A stretch of DNA of 64,000 nucleotides from Segatella copri (GCF_019249795.2 NZ_CP156891.1:651001-715000); one strand, 5' to 3'; counted from the stretch's first letter, positions 51,262 through 62,665 are shown. Notes: a model not told the origin generated them from the letters alone. Translations and numbers: made by a program.

Positions 51262-51999
51262 ATGGCAAAGAAAGCAATTGTAATGGGTGCCACATCGGGC
51301 ATAGGAATGGAAGTGGCAAAACTGCTTGCTGCAAAAGGATGGCAGGTCGGAATTGCCGGAAGAAGAATTGAAAGATTGCAGGCTCTGATTTCGCAGAGCG
51401 GCATTACCTGCTACCAGCAAATAGACGTGACTTCTCCCAATGCTCCTGCCCAACTTCTCGAACTCATCGAAAAATTGGGAGGCATGGACCTCTACTTCCA
51501 TAGTTCCGGCATTGGCTGGCAGAACAACTCGCTGGATATAGAAAAGGAAATGAAGACCCTAGAAACCAACGGCTTGGGATTCACAAGAATGGTGGATACG
51601 GCATTCAACTGGTTTGCTACTCATCATCAGAACAATTCAAAAGCCCGCATTGCCTGCATCTCTTCCATTGCAGGAACCAAAGGTCTCGGTGCCGCCCCAG
51701 CCTACTCTGCCACCAAGCGATTCCAGAACCATTATCTGGAATGCCTGTCGCAGCAGGCACGGATGCGCCATCTCCCTATCGCCATCACAGATATCCGACC
51801 AGGCTTCGTAAAGACCGACCTTATCGCAGGCAGCAGCTATCCGCTGCAGCTCAAACCGGAAGATGTGGCGAAGCATATCGTGAATGCCATCGAAAGCGGA
51901 AAGGAAGTTAAGGTGATAGACTGGAGATATGATATTCTCGTCTTCCTCTGGCGACTCATTCCTAGATGGTTATGGACGAGATTGAAGATTACAACATAA
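51262..51999 (+). CDS. Short-chain dehydrogenase/reductase
   Basis: A 245-residue SDR with the cofactor motif MGATSGIGMEVAKLL (residues 8-22), AGRRIERL favouring NADP, the catalytic serine in CISSIAGTKG and the YSATK active-site motif. The C-terminus contains a hydrophobic stretch (YDILVFLWRLIPRWLWTRL) that may associate with the membrane. The substrate is unknown; relatives include sphingolipid-pathway reductases, an attractive but unproved option in this phylum. Convergent with the phytase-like gene. Confidence 0.92.
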   Translation: MAKKAIVMGATSGIGMEVAKLLAAKGWQVGIAGRRIERLQALISQSGITCYQQIDVTSPNAPAQLLELIEKLGGMDLYFHSSGIGWQNNSLDIEKEMKTLETNGLGFTRMVDTAFNWFATHHQNNSKARIACISSIAGTKGLGAAPAYSATKRFQNHYLECLSQQARMRHLPIAITDIRPGFVKTDLIAGSSYPLQLKPEDVAKHIVNAIESGKEVKVIDWRYDILVFLWRLIPRWLWTRLKITT

Positions 52000-52004
52000 C
52001 AACT

Positions 52005-53096
52005 TTATTCCTTTCTGATGACAATCGTCTTGAACCAGTCTTTCAATACTCCAGCATATTGATCCTGCGAATCAGACAGCAGGATGACAACCTGGGAACC
52101 ATCTTCTAACTTGGGTCCCAGACACATACCTTCGTAATTGGCAAAGGAACGCTTGGAAAGTGACAAGCCGGTTTTCCATTCCGCGAGCAATCTCTTCTTC
52201 AAGAAAGGAGTATCTGATGAAAACTTCTCTTTCAAAGCAAACTCCTCAGAATTCAAAGGATTAATCTGATAGAGTTTACACTTGCAGAAAGCCCCAATCT
52301 TAATCTTCGGGATAAAGGCCTCACGCTCCAGAACCAGAAGCTGTCCATCGGGCAAGGCGCAAAGCTCACTCACCCCCATCACATAGATATCTGCTTTCTT
52401 ATGGGTAGAAGGTTGATCCATCTGATAGGCATAGGCTGTCATGTAACGAGAGTTCTTTCCCCAATCAAACCTCATCAAACGAAGCTGGTTGGCCAACCCG
52501 TTTTGAGGAGTAGCAGGCTGCCCGTCCTTGCGGAGCGTGCTCTCTGGTATCGTCCAGAGATACTGCCGGATGGAATCAAAAGCCAGAGACTCAAAATTAT
52601 AATTTGGATAAAAATCAGAAGAAGGCCATCTGCTCTCCCAAAGGGTCTGCTGATAGCTAATCTTGGGAGCATTAGCCGAAGTAGGCAGAACAGGATACTC
52701 CTTTAAACGGCAATATCCTTCGCTAGCTATCACCAAGGTAGAATCAGAAACCTTCACGATGGCTTCGTGGTCAAAGCCTTTCTCCTGCCCTAACCAAGGC
52801 TTGCCGTCGTTCAGAGTTCCATCTGTTCTCTCGGTAAAGCCAAGGTTCTCTACCTGTTCCAATTCACCGGTCTTGGGATTCACCTGAATCCGGAAGTTGA
52901 AGTACAGGGCACTATCCGACTTGTCGCTTACCACCGCATAGATATCATCATGCAGATGAGCAATGCCACTGTAGTTGCCCGCAGTCACGGTTTTCGGAAA
53001 AGCTTTCTGAGGATTCTCTCTCACTACTTTCCATTCCTGTGCCCCAGCCAATAGACTGGATGCCAGGAAGATGGACAGGATATTACAACGCAGCAT
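52005..53096 (-). CDS. Exported esterase-like (phytase-family) beta-propeller protein
   Basis: A 363-residue protein with a signal peptide (ILSIFLASSLLAGAQ). Segments YSGIAHLHDDIYAVVSDKSD, KGFDHEAIVKVSDSTLVIASEG, NFESLAFDSIRQYLWTIPES, LPDGQLLVLEREAF and FANYEGMCLGPKLEDGSQVVILLSDSQD are the repeated blades of the 'esterase-like activity of phytase' family. It should be periplasmic and act on an ester or phosphoester of unknown identity. Its start overlaps the end of the phosphopantetheinyl transferase gene by 14 nt, so it is the last gene of the gldE operon. Confidence 0.87.
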   Translation of the reverse strand: MLRCNILSIFLASSLLAGAQEWKVVRENPQKAFPKTVTAGNYSGIAHLHDDIYAVVSDKSDSALYFNFRIQVNPKTGELEQVENLGFTERTDGTLNDGKPWLGQEKGFDHEAIVKVSDSTLVIASEGYCRLKEYPVLPTSANAPKISYQQTLWESRWPSSDFYPNYNFESLAFDSIRQYLWTIPESTLRKDGQPATPQNGLANQLRLMRFDWGKNSRYMTAYAYQMDQPSTHKKADIYVMGVSELCALPDGQLLVLEREAFIPKIKIGAFCKCKLYQINPLNSEEFALKEKFSSDTPFLKKRLLAEWKTGLSLSKRSFANYEGMCLGPKLEDGSQVVILLSDSQDQYAGVLKDWFKTIVIRKE

Positions 53097-53718
53097 AGGT
53101 CAGTACAAACTCCATGGTTAATTCGAAATCTACATGCGCCGTCTTCCTGCTCTTGAGATTCTCCACATCACACGACCAGTCTGCCATCGTGTCAAACGGC
53201 TTCACCCGCATATCCTCAAACATCAGGTTTTCCTCTGAGAATAACTTAAAGACCGTTTCCTTGGCACACCAATGCACCAGCTTGGCATCCAGATCTTCCG
53301 CCTTCTCATCCTTGCGCAGGAATTTGGATGCGATGCGCTCTACCCTATCGCTGAAGTATTCGATATCCACCGCCACTTCCTGATTTTTGGAAAGGATAAG
53401 CGCAGCATAACCCTTGGTATGCGAAACGCTGATATGATAACCACGGAACAATGGCTTTCCAGCCTCGTTGTGGGTAATGTCACCCGCATGAGAAAGCAAG
53501 CCCTTGGAAGCCCCGTTCGTCTTGAGCATCTCATACATTAATGCACGAATGGCAAGAAACTCCAGTTTCCTGCCATCGTTCTTATATTTCTCTTCCACCT
53601 GAGAGCGGTAAGCCTGCAGATGAGGATACTGCCCGAACAACTGTTCTACAGTTTCATCCATCTGCCATAAACCAAGACTCACTCCCGGATAAACTTCTCG
53701 TATATTGACAACTGCCAT
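53083..53718 (-). CDS. 4'-phosphopantetheinyl transferase superfamily protein
   Basis: A 211-residue Sfp/AcpS-type protein. It has the AGKPLFRGYHISVSHTKGYAALILS core, the metal-binding VAVDIEY motif and the W-x-x-K-E motif (HWCAKETVFKLFS). It would transfer phosphopantetheine from CoA to a carrier protein. It lies 35 bp after gldE; the gldE-PPTase pairing is common in Bacteroidota. Which carrier protein it serves is unknown. Confidence 0.9.
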   Translation of the reverse strand: MAVVNIREVYPGVSLGLWQMDETVEQLFGQYPHLQAYRSQVEEKYKNDGRKLEFLAIRALMYEMLKTNGASKGLLSHAGDITHNEAGKPLFRGYHISVSHTKGYAALILSKNQEVAVDIEYFSDRVERIASKFLRKDEKAEDLDAKLVHWCAKETVFKLFSEENLMFEDMRVKPFDTMADWSCDVENLKSRKTAHVDFELTMEFVLTYAAL

Positions 53719-53753
53719 ATTTTTTATATTCTGATATTGATGAATACTGATGA

Positions 53754-55100
53754 TTACTTAGAAGAATCCTCCACGTTATCTTTCAAAGGATGTACCGTCA
53801 CCTTAATCTTGCTGATGCGACGCTCCTCTATCTGCATAACCTCGAAAGTATAGTTCTTATAATCTATCTTCTCGTGCATACTTGGGAAATCGCCCTTAAT
53901 TTCCAAGAGCAGACCAGCCAGAGAATCAGCATCGCCCTCAACCTCCTCGAACTCTTCGTCATCTACATTCAGGATTTTGCAGAAATCAGAAAGAAGCGTT
54001 TTACCTTCAAAGATAAAGGTGTTGTAATTTAATTTCGAGTAGAACTTCTCCTCCTCATCGTATTCATCATTGATTTCACCTACAATTTCCTCCAGAATAT
54101 CTTCGAGAGTAACAATACCCGATGTTCCTCCGAACTCATCTACCACAATGGCGATATGAACCTTGTTGTCCTGGAACTCGCGAAGCAGATCATCTATCTT
54201 CTTGGTTTCAGGAACAAAGTAAGGAGGACGAATCAGGCTCTGCCAACGGAAGTTGGAAGACTTCGTAAGATGAGGCAATAAGTCCTTGATATACAGTACA
54301 CCACGAATATTATCTGTATTATCCTGATAAACAGGAATACGACTGTAGTTATTTTCCTCAATGCATTTCAACACTTCTGGATAGGTGCTGCGGATATCCA
54401 GGTCAACAATATTCTGTCGGCTGGTCATCACCTCCTTGGCTGTTTCATCGCCAAAGCGGATGATACCCTTCAGCATGCTCTGCTCGTCCTTGATATCATT
54501 CTTATCAGTCAGTTCAAGAGCCTGTTCCAAGTCATCAACACTTAGCACATGATTTTCTTTCTGTATAATCTTTTCTGCAAGAATTCCACTTTTCAGCAAG
54601 ATAGTTTCTAAAGGCCAAAACAGCTTTCTGGCAAACAGAATTCCCCCTACGCACCGGCGACAGAACTTCAGAGAATCCTGGCGGGCATACACTTTCGGCA
54701 TAATCTCACCAAAAAGCAAAAGCAAGAAAGTAAGAATAACCGTAATAATCAGGAACTGAAGCCAATAAGCTTTAGGACCAAACTCTACGATTCCTGCGAA
54801 TACATAATTAAGGAGCATGATGATTGTGACATTCACAAAATTATTGGTTATCAAAATGGTAGCCAACGTACGTTCAGAATCATCACGCAACATCTGTATT
54901 TTCTTATCGGCATCAGTCTTTTCATCCTCAAGTTCCGCAACATCAGTTGGTGATAAACTGAAAAAAGCAATTTCGGAACCACTGGCAAAAGCAGACATGC
55001 CTAACAATATAGCTGCAAGTACAGCAGCTACAATAACCCCGGCGGAAGGCTGCATCAGCATCACATCACCGAAGGCATCAGTTATGGTGGATATATCCAA
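53754..55100 (-). CDS. gldE: GldE-like CNNM/CBS-domain membrane protein
   Basis: A 448-residue protein of the hemolysin C/CorC type. It has an N-terminal CNNM membrane domain (about 20-200, ILLGMSAFASGSEIAFFSLSPTDVAELE; LLLLFGEIMPKVYARQ), two CBS domains (about 215-340, including SRIPVYQDNTDNIRGVLYIKDLLPHL and HIAIVVDEFGGTSGIVTLEDILEEIVGEI) and a CorC_HlyC C-terminal domain. GldE is named from gliding bacteria but also occurs in non-motile Prevotella, where a metal-transport or lipoprotein role is more likely. It lies 22 bp after ssb in one operon. Confidence 0.9.
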   Translation of the reverse strand: MDISTITDAFGDVMLMQPSAGVIVAAVLAAILLGMSAFASGSEIAFFSLSPTDVAELEDEKTDADKKIQMLRDDSERTLATILITNNFVNVTIIMLLNYVFAGIVEFGPKAYWLQFLIITVILTFLLLLFGEIMPKVYARQDSLKFCRRCVGGILFARKLFWPLETILLKSGILAEKIIQKENHVLSVDDLEQALELTDKNDIKDEQSMLKGIIRFGDETAKEVMTSRQNIVDLDIRSTYPEVLKCIEENNYSRIPVYQDNTDNIRGVLYIKDLLPHLTKSSNFRWQSLIRPPYFVPETKKIDDLLREFQDNKVHIAIVVDEFGGTSGIVTLEDILEEIVGEINDEYDEEEKFYSKLNYNTFIFEGKTLLSDFCKILNVDDEEFEEVEGDADSLAGLLLEIKGDFPSMHEKIDYKNYTFEVMQIEERRISKIKVTVHPLKDNVEDSSK

Positions 55101-55122
55101 TTTCTGAGCTAAAAATTAATAA

Positions 55123-55470
55123 TTATTGTTCTCTAGTAGCAGGGCGAGTACTCAACATCTCCATATTATCTACATAGATTTCTGTAATATATTGTCTTCT
55201 ACCCTGCTTGTCATCATAGGAGCGGTAGCGGATTCTTCCTTCCACATAAAGGCGGTCACCCTTATGCACATACTTCTCTACTACCTTTGCAAGCCCACGA
55301 TAAAAAACAAGATTGTGCCAATCTGTATGGTCTGGCACTTGGGTACCATTAGGCAAAGTATATCCTTTCTCTGTAGTTGCGAGAGAGACCTGAGCTACTG
55401 CCTGATCTGCTTCGAAATAATGAATGTCAGGATCTTTACCTACATTACCAATTAGCATAACCTTGTTCAT
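55123..55470 (-). CDS. ssb: Single-stranded DNA-binding protein (short form)
   Basis: A 115-residue OB-fold SSB (MNKVMLIGNVGKDPDIHYFEADQAVAQVSLATTEKGY ... WHNLVFYRGLAKVVEKYVHKGDRLYVEGRIRYRSYDD). It ends shortly after the OB fold (MLSTRPATREQ) and lacks the long linker and acidic DDDxPF tip that recruits partner proteins in canonical SSBs. It may be a secondary SSB. Located between an unknown gene (29 bp upstream) and gldE; the ssb-gldE order is conserved in the phylum. Confidence 0.92.
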   Translation of the reverse strand: MNKVMLIGNVGKDPDIHYFEADQAVAQVSLATTEKGYTLPNGTQVPDHTDWHNLVFYRGLAKVVEKYVHKGDRLYVEGRIRYRSYDDKQGRRQYITEIYVDNMEMLSTRPATREQ

Positions 55471-55499
55471 GACACGAATCTTTTAAATTTCTGAATATT

Positions 55500-56036
55500 T
55501 TATTTCCACATTCCCAGATAGCGGAAATGGAAATTCTTACCTTTTGCAGATGGGAACTGGCTGCGTGAATCTACACAATCGCGCAGATAATCTACGATGC
55601 GATTGTAACAATCCAAACCTGATTCAGCTTTAACATCCGCAACGAAATGAGTATCACGGTACTCAAACTTTCCTGTAGCCGGTACCATCACAACACGCTT
55701 GAAATCAAGTGATCCTTCATACCAGCCTGGAGCCTCTTGAGCCAAACTGGCAACAACAGGATTCTCCATTCTCTCTGCAGGAGTAGGAGTACGCAATGCT
55801 TTCTTATCCTTAAAATCCTGCATAGTTTGCGCCGTAGTCTTTATCACAATAAAATAAACACGTGGGCGTACCTTATATCTTTTTGGATACGTCAAATCGC
55901 TAGCGGCATATTCACGAACATCTGCCTCTAGCTCCGCATCCATCTCAATCTCAGGAATACTCTTTAAAAAACCAATAGCATCATCAACACTAGTAACTAA
56001 TGTCTCCTGATCAAAATATCTTAAATATAAATTCAT
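55500..56036 (-). CDS. Conserved protein of unknown function
   Basis: A 178-residue soluble protein with no signal peptide or membrane segment. It contains EYAASDLTYPKRYKVRPRVYFIVIKTTAQTMQDFKDKKA, a proline-rich linker, and ends FRYLGMWK. I do not recognise a named family. As first gene of the operon leading to ssb, gldE, the PPTase and the phytase-like gene, it may be a housekeeping protein. Start at the only good ATG, just downstream of the tRNA cluster. Confidence 0.75.
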   Translation of the reverse strand: MNLYLRYFDQETLVTSVDDAIGFLKSIPEIEMDAELEADVREYAASDLTYPKRYKVRPRVYFIVIKTTAQTMQDFKDKKALRTPTPAERMENPVVASLAQEAPGWYEGSLDFKRVVMVPATGKFEYRDTHFVADVKAESGLDCYNRIVDYLRDCVDSRSQFPSAKGKNFHFRYLGMWK

Positions 56037-56068
56037 AAATGGGTATGTTTCTCGAGTTCAAAAAAAAG

Positions 56069-56141
56069 AGCGGAAAACGGGACTCGGACCCGCGACCCCA
56101 ACCTTGGCAAGGTTGTGCTCTACCAACTGAGCTATTTCCGC
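56069..56141 (-). tRNA. tRNA-Gly (anticodon GCC), copy 3
   Basis: A 73-nt cloverleaf with acceptor GCGGAAA/TTTCCGC, D-loop AGCTCAGTTGGTAGAGC, anticodon loop containing GCC and T-arm GGGTCCGAGTCCC. CCA is not encoded. A T-run follows the 3' end and probably terminates the cluster. Confidence 0.95.
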
Positions 56142-56161
56142 TTATAAAACAACAATAAAAG

Positions 56162-56245
56162 TGAAGAGGAGGAGACTCGAACTCCCACGACACAATTGTC
56201 ACTACCCCCTCAAAGTAGCGCGTCTACCAATTCCGCCACCTCTCC
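56162..56245 (-). tRNA. tRNA-Leu (anticodon GAG), copy 2
   Basis: An 84-nt class II tRNA with acceptor GGAGAGG/CCTCTTC, anticodon loop TTGAGGG and a long variable arm (TGACAATTGTGTCG). Identical to the copy at 56486-56569. Confidence 0.93.
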
Positions 56246-56269
56246 AACACTAAGCTAATTTAAACATTG

Positions 56270-56351
56270 TGCCCAAGACAGGACTCGAACCTGCACGTTG
56301 TGAAACACACGCACCTGAAACGTGCGCGTCTACCAATTCCGCCACTTGGGC
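56270..56351 (-). tRNA. tRNA-Leu (anticodon CAG)
   Basis: An 82-nt class II tRNA with acceptor GCCCAAG/CTTGGGC, anticodon loop TTCAGGT and a long variable arm. Reads CUG codons. Confidence 0.93.
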
Positions 56352-56392
56352 CCTAAACTTAAACCTATCTTGGTTTAATACAAAAATGATCG

Positions 56393-56465
56393 AGCGGAAA
56401 ACGGGACTCGGACCCGCGACCCCAACCTTGGCAAGGTTGTGCTCTACCAACTGAGCTATTTCCGC
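56393..56465 (-). tRNA. tRNA-Gly (anticodon GCC), copy 2
   Basis: Identical in sequence to the other two tRNA-Gly genes. The spacer to the next tRNA-Leu resembles that at 56142-56161. Confidence 0.95.
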
Positions 56466-56485
56466 TTGTAAGATAACAATACCAG

Positions 56486-56569
56486 TGAAGAGGAGGAGAC
56501 TCGAACTCCCACGACACAATTGTCACTACCCCCTCAAAGTAGCGCGTCTACCAATTCCGCCACCTCTCC
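56486..56569 (-). tRNA. tRNA-Leu (anticodon GAG), copy 1
   Basis: Same 84-nt gene as 56162-56245, same orientation. Confidence 0.93.
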
Positions 56570-56630
56570 AAGTATATTGCCATCAATTATCTAACCAAGA
56601 TAAAACTTGATGTTGTTTTCAAAAAAAATG

Positions 56631-56703
56631 AGCGGAAAACGGGACTCGGACCCGCGACCCCAACCTTGGCAAGGTTGTGCTCTACCAACTGAGCTATTTC
56701 CGC
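56631..56703 (-). tRNA. tRNA-Gly (anticodon GCC), copy 1 (first in transcript)
   Basis: Same 73-nt gene as the other copies. It lies 43 bp downstream of the cluster promoter. Confidence 0.95.
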
Positions 56704-56745
56704 AGTTTTTCCTATTACTTAGGAGCATTCCTCTGAATGCGAGTG

Positions 56746-56776
56746 CAAAGGTACTACTTTTTTCTGAATTACCAAA
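56746..56776 (-). promoter_or_regulatory. Promoter of the tRNA cluster
   Basis: TACCTTTG (56753-56746) with TTTG (56776-56773) at exactly 19 bp on the minus strand, a full consensus match. Confidence 0.85.
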
Positions 56777-56906
56777 CTTTTCTTCGATTTTTTTGAAAAA
56801 AAATGTGCATTTTGCCCTTTTTAGTGAGCAAAACACACATTTTAAGCCTTATTTTGCCGTTTTTTAAACTCATCCGGCAGAAAAATCGGGAAAAATGAAA
56901 ATTATA

Positions 56907-58082
56907 CTAATCCATCCTACTGCGATAATCTTCGTAGCTGAAATCTCTTAGAGTTTCCAATTTTCCATCTAAATGTACGATTCCTATTGATGGATGAGTG
57001 ATTCCATTAAAGGTATTTGTCTTTACCGTAGTGTAATGCAGCATATCTTCGAAAATAACATTCTCGCCTATTTGCAATTCATGGTCAAATTTCCAGAAAC
57101 CCATAAAATCTCCACTCAGACAACTGTTGCCACCTATTCTATATATATGTGCACCCTCAGGAGCCTTCGTCGGATCATCAACCTCCAGGGTTTCTGCATT
57201 TCTGACAGCTGGCATATACGGCATCTCCAGACAGTCGGGCATATGACAGGTAAAACTGGCATTTATGATAGCTGTCCTGATACCTTTATCCTCAACCACA
57301 TCTACTACTTGAGTTACAAGCGGCCCGGTCTGCCACCCAAAGGCACTACCAGGTTCCATGATAATTTTAAGATGAGGATAACGCTGATGAAATCCCTTTA
57401 TTATATTAATAAGGTGTTCCACATCATAATCCTTCCTGGTCATCAGATGACCTCCACCGAAATTGATCCATTTCAGCTGCGGAAACCAAGGAGAGAATTT
57501 CTCTTCGATATGAGCTAACGTACGTTCAAAGACATCCGCCCCACTCTCGCAGTGACAATGACAATGGAATCCTTCTATATCTGAAGGCAAAGTTTGAGGC
57601 AATTTATCTGCCGATACACCGAATCGGGTTCCAGGTGCACACGGATTATACAGCAATGTTCCGACTTCAGAATATTCCGGATTTACTCTCAATCCCAGTC
57701 TGATGTCAGAATTTGCCCTACGAGCCCGTTCATGATATCGCTCATATTGCGTAAGCGAGTTGAAAGTAAGATGACTTGAGCATTGAGCTATCTCATCAAT
57801 CTCATAATCGGTATAAGCCGGCGAAAAAGTATGCGCCTTACTGCCAAATTCATGATACGCCAGCTTTGCCTCGCTAAGAGAGCTGGCCGTGGTCGAAGAA
57901 ATATACTCTCTGAAAATCGGAAATGTCTTCCAAAGAGCATAAGCCTTAAAAGCTAGAATAATTTCCATATCGGCACGCTCAGCCACACTCTTGATGAGCG
58001 ACAGATTGTGTCGCAAACGTTCTTCCTCTAAAACGTAAATTGGTCGATGAATCTCATTAAAATTCGCTAAATTTACTTGCAT
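56907..58082 (-). CDS. nspC: Carboxynorspermidine/carboxyspermidine decarboxylase
   Basis: The product has 391 residues from the ATG at 58082; the frame from 58112 begins inside the -7 element. It is a PLP fold-III decarboxylase: the PLP lysine is in ILAFKAYALWKTF, GFHCHCHCESGAD and WINFGGGHLMTRKDYD follow, with MEPGSAFGWQTG binding phosphate and GNSCLSGDFMG as the C-terminal active-site block with the conserved cysteine. It performs the last step of the alternative spermidine/norspermidine pathway. The partner carboxyspermidine dehydrogenase is not in the window. Confidence 0.95.
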   Translation of the reverse strand: MQVNLANFNEIHRPIYVLEEERLRHNLSLIKSVAERADMEIILAFKAYALWKTFPIFREYISSTTASSLSEAKLAYHEFGSKAHTFSPAYTDYEIDEIAQCSSHLTFNSLTQYERYHERARRANSDIRLGLRVNPEYSEVGTLLYNPCAPGTRFGVSADKLPQTLPSDIEGFHCHCHCESGADVFERTLAHIEEKFSPWFPQLKWINFGGGHLMTRKDYDVEHLINIIKGFHQRYPHLKIIMEPGSAFGWQTGPLVTQVVDVVEDKGIRTAIINASFTCHMPDCLEMPYMPAVRNAETLEVDDPTKAPEGAHIYRIGGNSCLSGDFMGFWKFDHELQIGENVIFEDMLHYTTVKTNTFNGITHPSIGIVHLDGKLETLRDFSYEDYRSRMD

Positions 58083-58109
58083 AACTTGATAAATATTAAT
58101 TTTATGGTG

Positions 58110-58117
58110 CAAAGATA
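58110..58117 (-). promoter_or_regulatory. -7 element of nspC
   Basis: TATCTTTG on the minus strand, 28 nt before the chosen start. -33 weak. Confidence 0.65.
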
Positions 58118-58160
58118 GCTTTTTATCCCGAATATAATTGCTAGTTTGCGTTTTTTTTAA

Positions 58161-58168
58161 TACTTTTG
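58161..58168 (+). promoter_or_regulatory. -7 element of the ThiE-like gene
   Basis: TACTTTTG, 22 bp before the ATG at 58191. Confidence 0.6.
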
Positions 58169-58190
58169 CATCATAAAAATCATTTTGACG

Positions 58191-58799
58191 ATGAAATTAG
58201 CGATAATGACCAAGTCCACATTCTTTGTGGAAGAAGATAAAATACTATCCTCGCTGTTCGACGAGGGCATGGACAACCTGCATCTTTTCAAGCCAGGTTC
58301 GTCACCAATGTATGCTGAGCGACTGCTCACGTTACTGCCTGAAGACTATCTTCGCAAGATTACTGTTCATGATCATTATTACCTCAAACAGGAGTATGAT
58401 TTAGCAGGAATCCATATAGACGATCCGCTAGCACCGGTACCGGATGGATACAAAGGCAAGTTCAGTCGCACCTGCACAGATCTCTCGATGCTGAAAGAGA
58501 TGAAGAAGAAATCAAACTATGTGTTTCTGAAAAACATCTTCGACTGTATTGAGTTTAAAGATGAAAAGTCTTCCTTCAATCTGCTGCAGCTTGAGAATGC
58601 AGCCAAGGCAGGACTCATAGACAAGAAGGTATACGCCTTGGGAGGCATGAGTCTGGAAAATCTCAAGATTGCCAAGGAACTCGGATTTGGAGGAGTAGTA
58701 ATCTGTGGAGATCTCTGGAACCGTTTCGACATTCACAACGAGCGCGATTTCAAAGAGCTGATTCTTCACTTCGAGAAATTGAGAAAGGCTATCAGCTAA
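58191..58799 (+). CDS. ThiE/TenI-like TIM-barrel protein
   Basis: The product has 202 residues from the ATG at 58191. It shows the phosphate-binding pattern of thiamine-phosphate synthase/TenI proteins: LHLFKPGSSPMYAERLLTLLP, ITVHDHYYLKQEYDLAGIHI, FSRTCTDLSMLKEM, DYVFL-like NYVFLKNIFD, and YALGGMSLENLKIAKELGFGGVVICGDLW. It lacks thi neighbours and has several departures from true ThiE, so it may be a TenI-type regulator or another barrel enzyme. Precedes prs by 83 bp. Confidence 0.75.
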   Translation: MKLAIMTKSTFFVEEDKILSSLFDEGMDNLHLFKPGSSPMYAERLLTLLPEDYLRKITVHDHYYLKQEYDLAGIHIDDPLAPVPDGYKGKFSRTCTDLSMLKEMKKKSNYVFLKNIFDCIEFKDEKSSFNLLQLENAAKAGLIDKKVYALGGMSLENLKIAKELGFGGVVICGDLWNRFDIHNERDFKELILHFEKLRKAIS

Positions 58800-58882
58800 T
58801 ACTGAGGTTCCCGAAAAAATATTCATCCCCCTACATGAAAATAGATAAAAATAACTATTAATACACATAAACACTAATAGAA

Positions 58883-59821
58883 ATGAGTGACAAAAACTCT
58901 TTTTTGGTATTCTCTGGTACTAACTCGAGATACCTTGCAGAAAAAATCTGCGCTAGTTTAGGTTGCCCACTGGGTAATTTGGTTGTAACCAAGTTCTCTG
59001 ATGGTGAATTTGGCGTATCTTTCGAGGAGTCTATCCGCGGACGCGATGTTTTCCTCGTACAGAGCACATTCCCTAATTCAGACAACTTGATGGAGTTGCT
59101 CCTGATGATTGACGCAGCAAAGCGTGCTTCTGCCCGCAATATTATTGCTGTTGTTCCTTACTTCGGATGGGCCCGTCAGGATCGCAAGGACAAACCACGT
59201 GTCAGCATCGGCGCTAAACTGGTAGCCGACTTGCTCAGCGTTGCCGGTATCGACCGTCTCATCACCATGGATCTCCATGCCGACCAGATTCAGGGCTTCT
59301 TTGATGTTCCTGTAGATCACCTCTATGCATCTGGCGTTATTTTGCCATACCTGCAGAGCTTACGCCTCAAGGATATGGTCATTGCTTCTCCAGACGTTGG
59401 TGGTTCTAAGCGTGCCAACACTTATGCTAAGTACTTCGGCTGCCCTCTCGTGCTCTGCAACAAGACTCGTGCTCGCGCCAATGTAGTAGCAAGCATGCAG
59501 ATTATCGGTGATGTAAAAGACAAGAATGTTGTCATCATTGATGATATGGTCGATACAGCCGGTACTATCACGAAGGCTGCCGACATCATGAAGCAGGCTG
59601 GTGCAAAGACTGTTCGTGCATGTGCATCTCACTGCGTGATGAGTGGTCCTGCATCTGAGCGTGTTCAGGATTCAGCTCTTGAGGAGATAGTATTCACTGA
59701 TTCCATCCCTTACACCAAGCGTTGCGCAAAGGTTAAGCAGATTTCTATTGCAGATATGTTTGCAGAAACCATTCGCCGTGTTGAGGATAACGAGAGTATC
59801 TCTTCCCAGTATCTGGTATAA
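58883..59821 (+). CDS. prs: Ribose-phosphate pyrophosphokinase
   Basis: A 312-residue PRPP synthetase making the common precursor of nucleotides, histidine, tryptophan and NAD. Motifs are FSDGEFGVSFEESIRGRDVFLVQSTF, PYFGWARQDRKDKPRVSIGAKLVADLL, ITMDLHADQIQGFFDVPVDHL and the PRPP loop VVIIDDMVDTAGTI. Length matches the family. It ends in a strong terminator hairpin. Codon choice looks like that of a highly expressed gene. Confidence 0.97.
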   Translation: MSDKNSFLVFSGTNSRYLAEKICASLGCPLGNLVVTKFSDGEFGVSFEESIRGRDVFLVQSTFPNSDNLMELLLMIDAAKRASARNIIAVVPYFGWARQDRKDKPRVSIGAKLVADLLSVAGIDRLITMDLHADQIQGFFDVPVDHLYASGVILPYLQSLRLKDMVIASPDVGGSKRANTYAKYFGCPLVLCNKTRARANVVASMQIIGDVKDKNVVIIDDMVDTAGTITKAADIMKQAGAKTVRACASHCVMSGPASERVQDSALEEIVFTDSIPYTKRCAKVKQISIADMFAETIRRVEDNESISSQYLV

Positions 59822-59845
59822 GGAAATATCATCATACAAGTTTAC

Positions 59846-59883
59846 AAGGAGTCTTTCTTTTTAAAAAGGAAGACTCCTTTTTT
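59846..59883 (+). terminator. Rho-independent terminator of prs
   Basis: AAGGAGTCTTTCTTTTT (59846-59862) pairs with AAAAAGGAAGACTCCTT (59863-59879), followed by a T-run. Confidence 0.85.
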
Positions 59884-59924
59884 ATGATTCCATTCTTCCC
59901 ATGTTTCTAATCTACATTCACTTT

Positions 59925-59970
59925 TCACAATTCACAATTCACTTTCCACAATTTACTTTCCACAACTACA
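59925..59970. repeat. TTCACTTTTCACAATTCAC-type short repeat
   Basis: About six degenerate units of TTCACNNTT/TTTCCAC in the 250-bp gap between prs and glgP. No gene is present in this gap. Confidence 0.55.
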
Positions 59971-60006
59971 ATAACACTGTTCATTGTTCGATTTCAAACA
60001 AAAAAA

Positions 60007-60035
60007 ATCCTGTATCCCAAAAAGAGATACAGGAT
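60007..60035 (-). terminator. Rho-independent terminator of glgP
   Basis: ATCCTGTATC (60007-60016) and GATACAGGAT (60026-60035) are perfect complements. A-runs on the plus strand (60000-60006) give the U-run of the minus-strand transcript. Confidence 0.85.
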
Positions 60036-60070
60036 TCATATATTTATAATGTGACAATGTCGCTATTATA

Positions 60071-62635
<2,565 letters not shown>

Positions 62636-62665
62636 TTATTTTTAAGATGTATATTTTCTATCTTG

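Noticed and set aside
56250..56519. Frames across the tRNA cluster
   Set aside because: They translate tRNA genes.
58082..58112. N-terminal extension of nspC from 58112
   Set aside because: The TTG at 58112 is part of the TATCTTTG -7 element, so it cannot be in the message.
58191..58799. Definite thiE assignment
   Set aside because: ThiE-like motifs are only partial and no thiamine genes are nearby, so no symbol was given.
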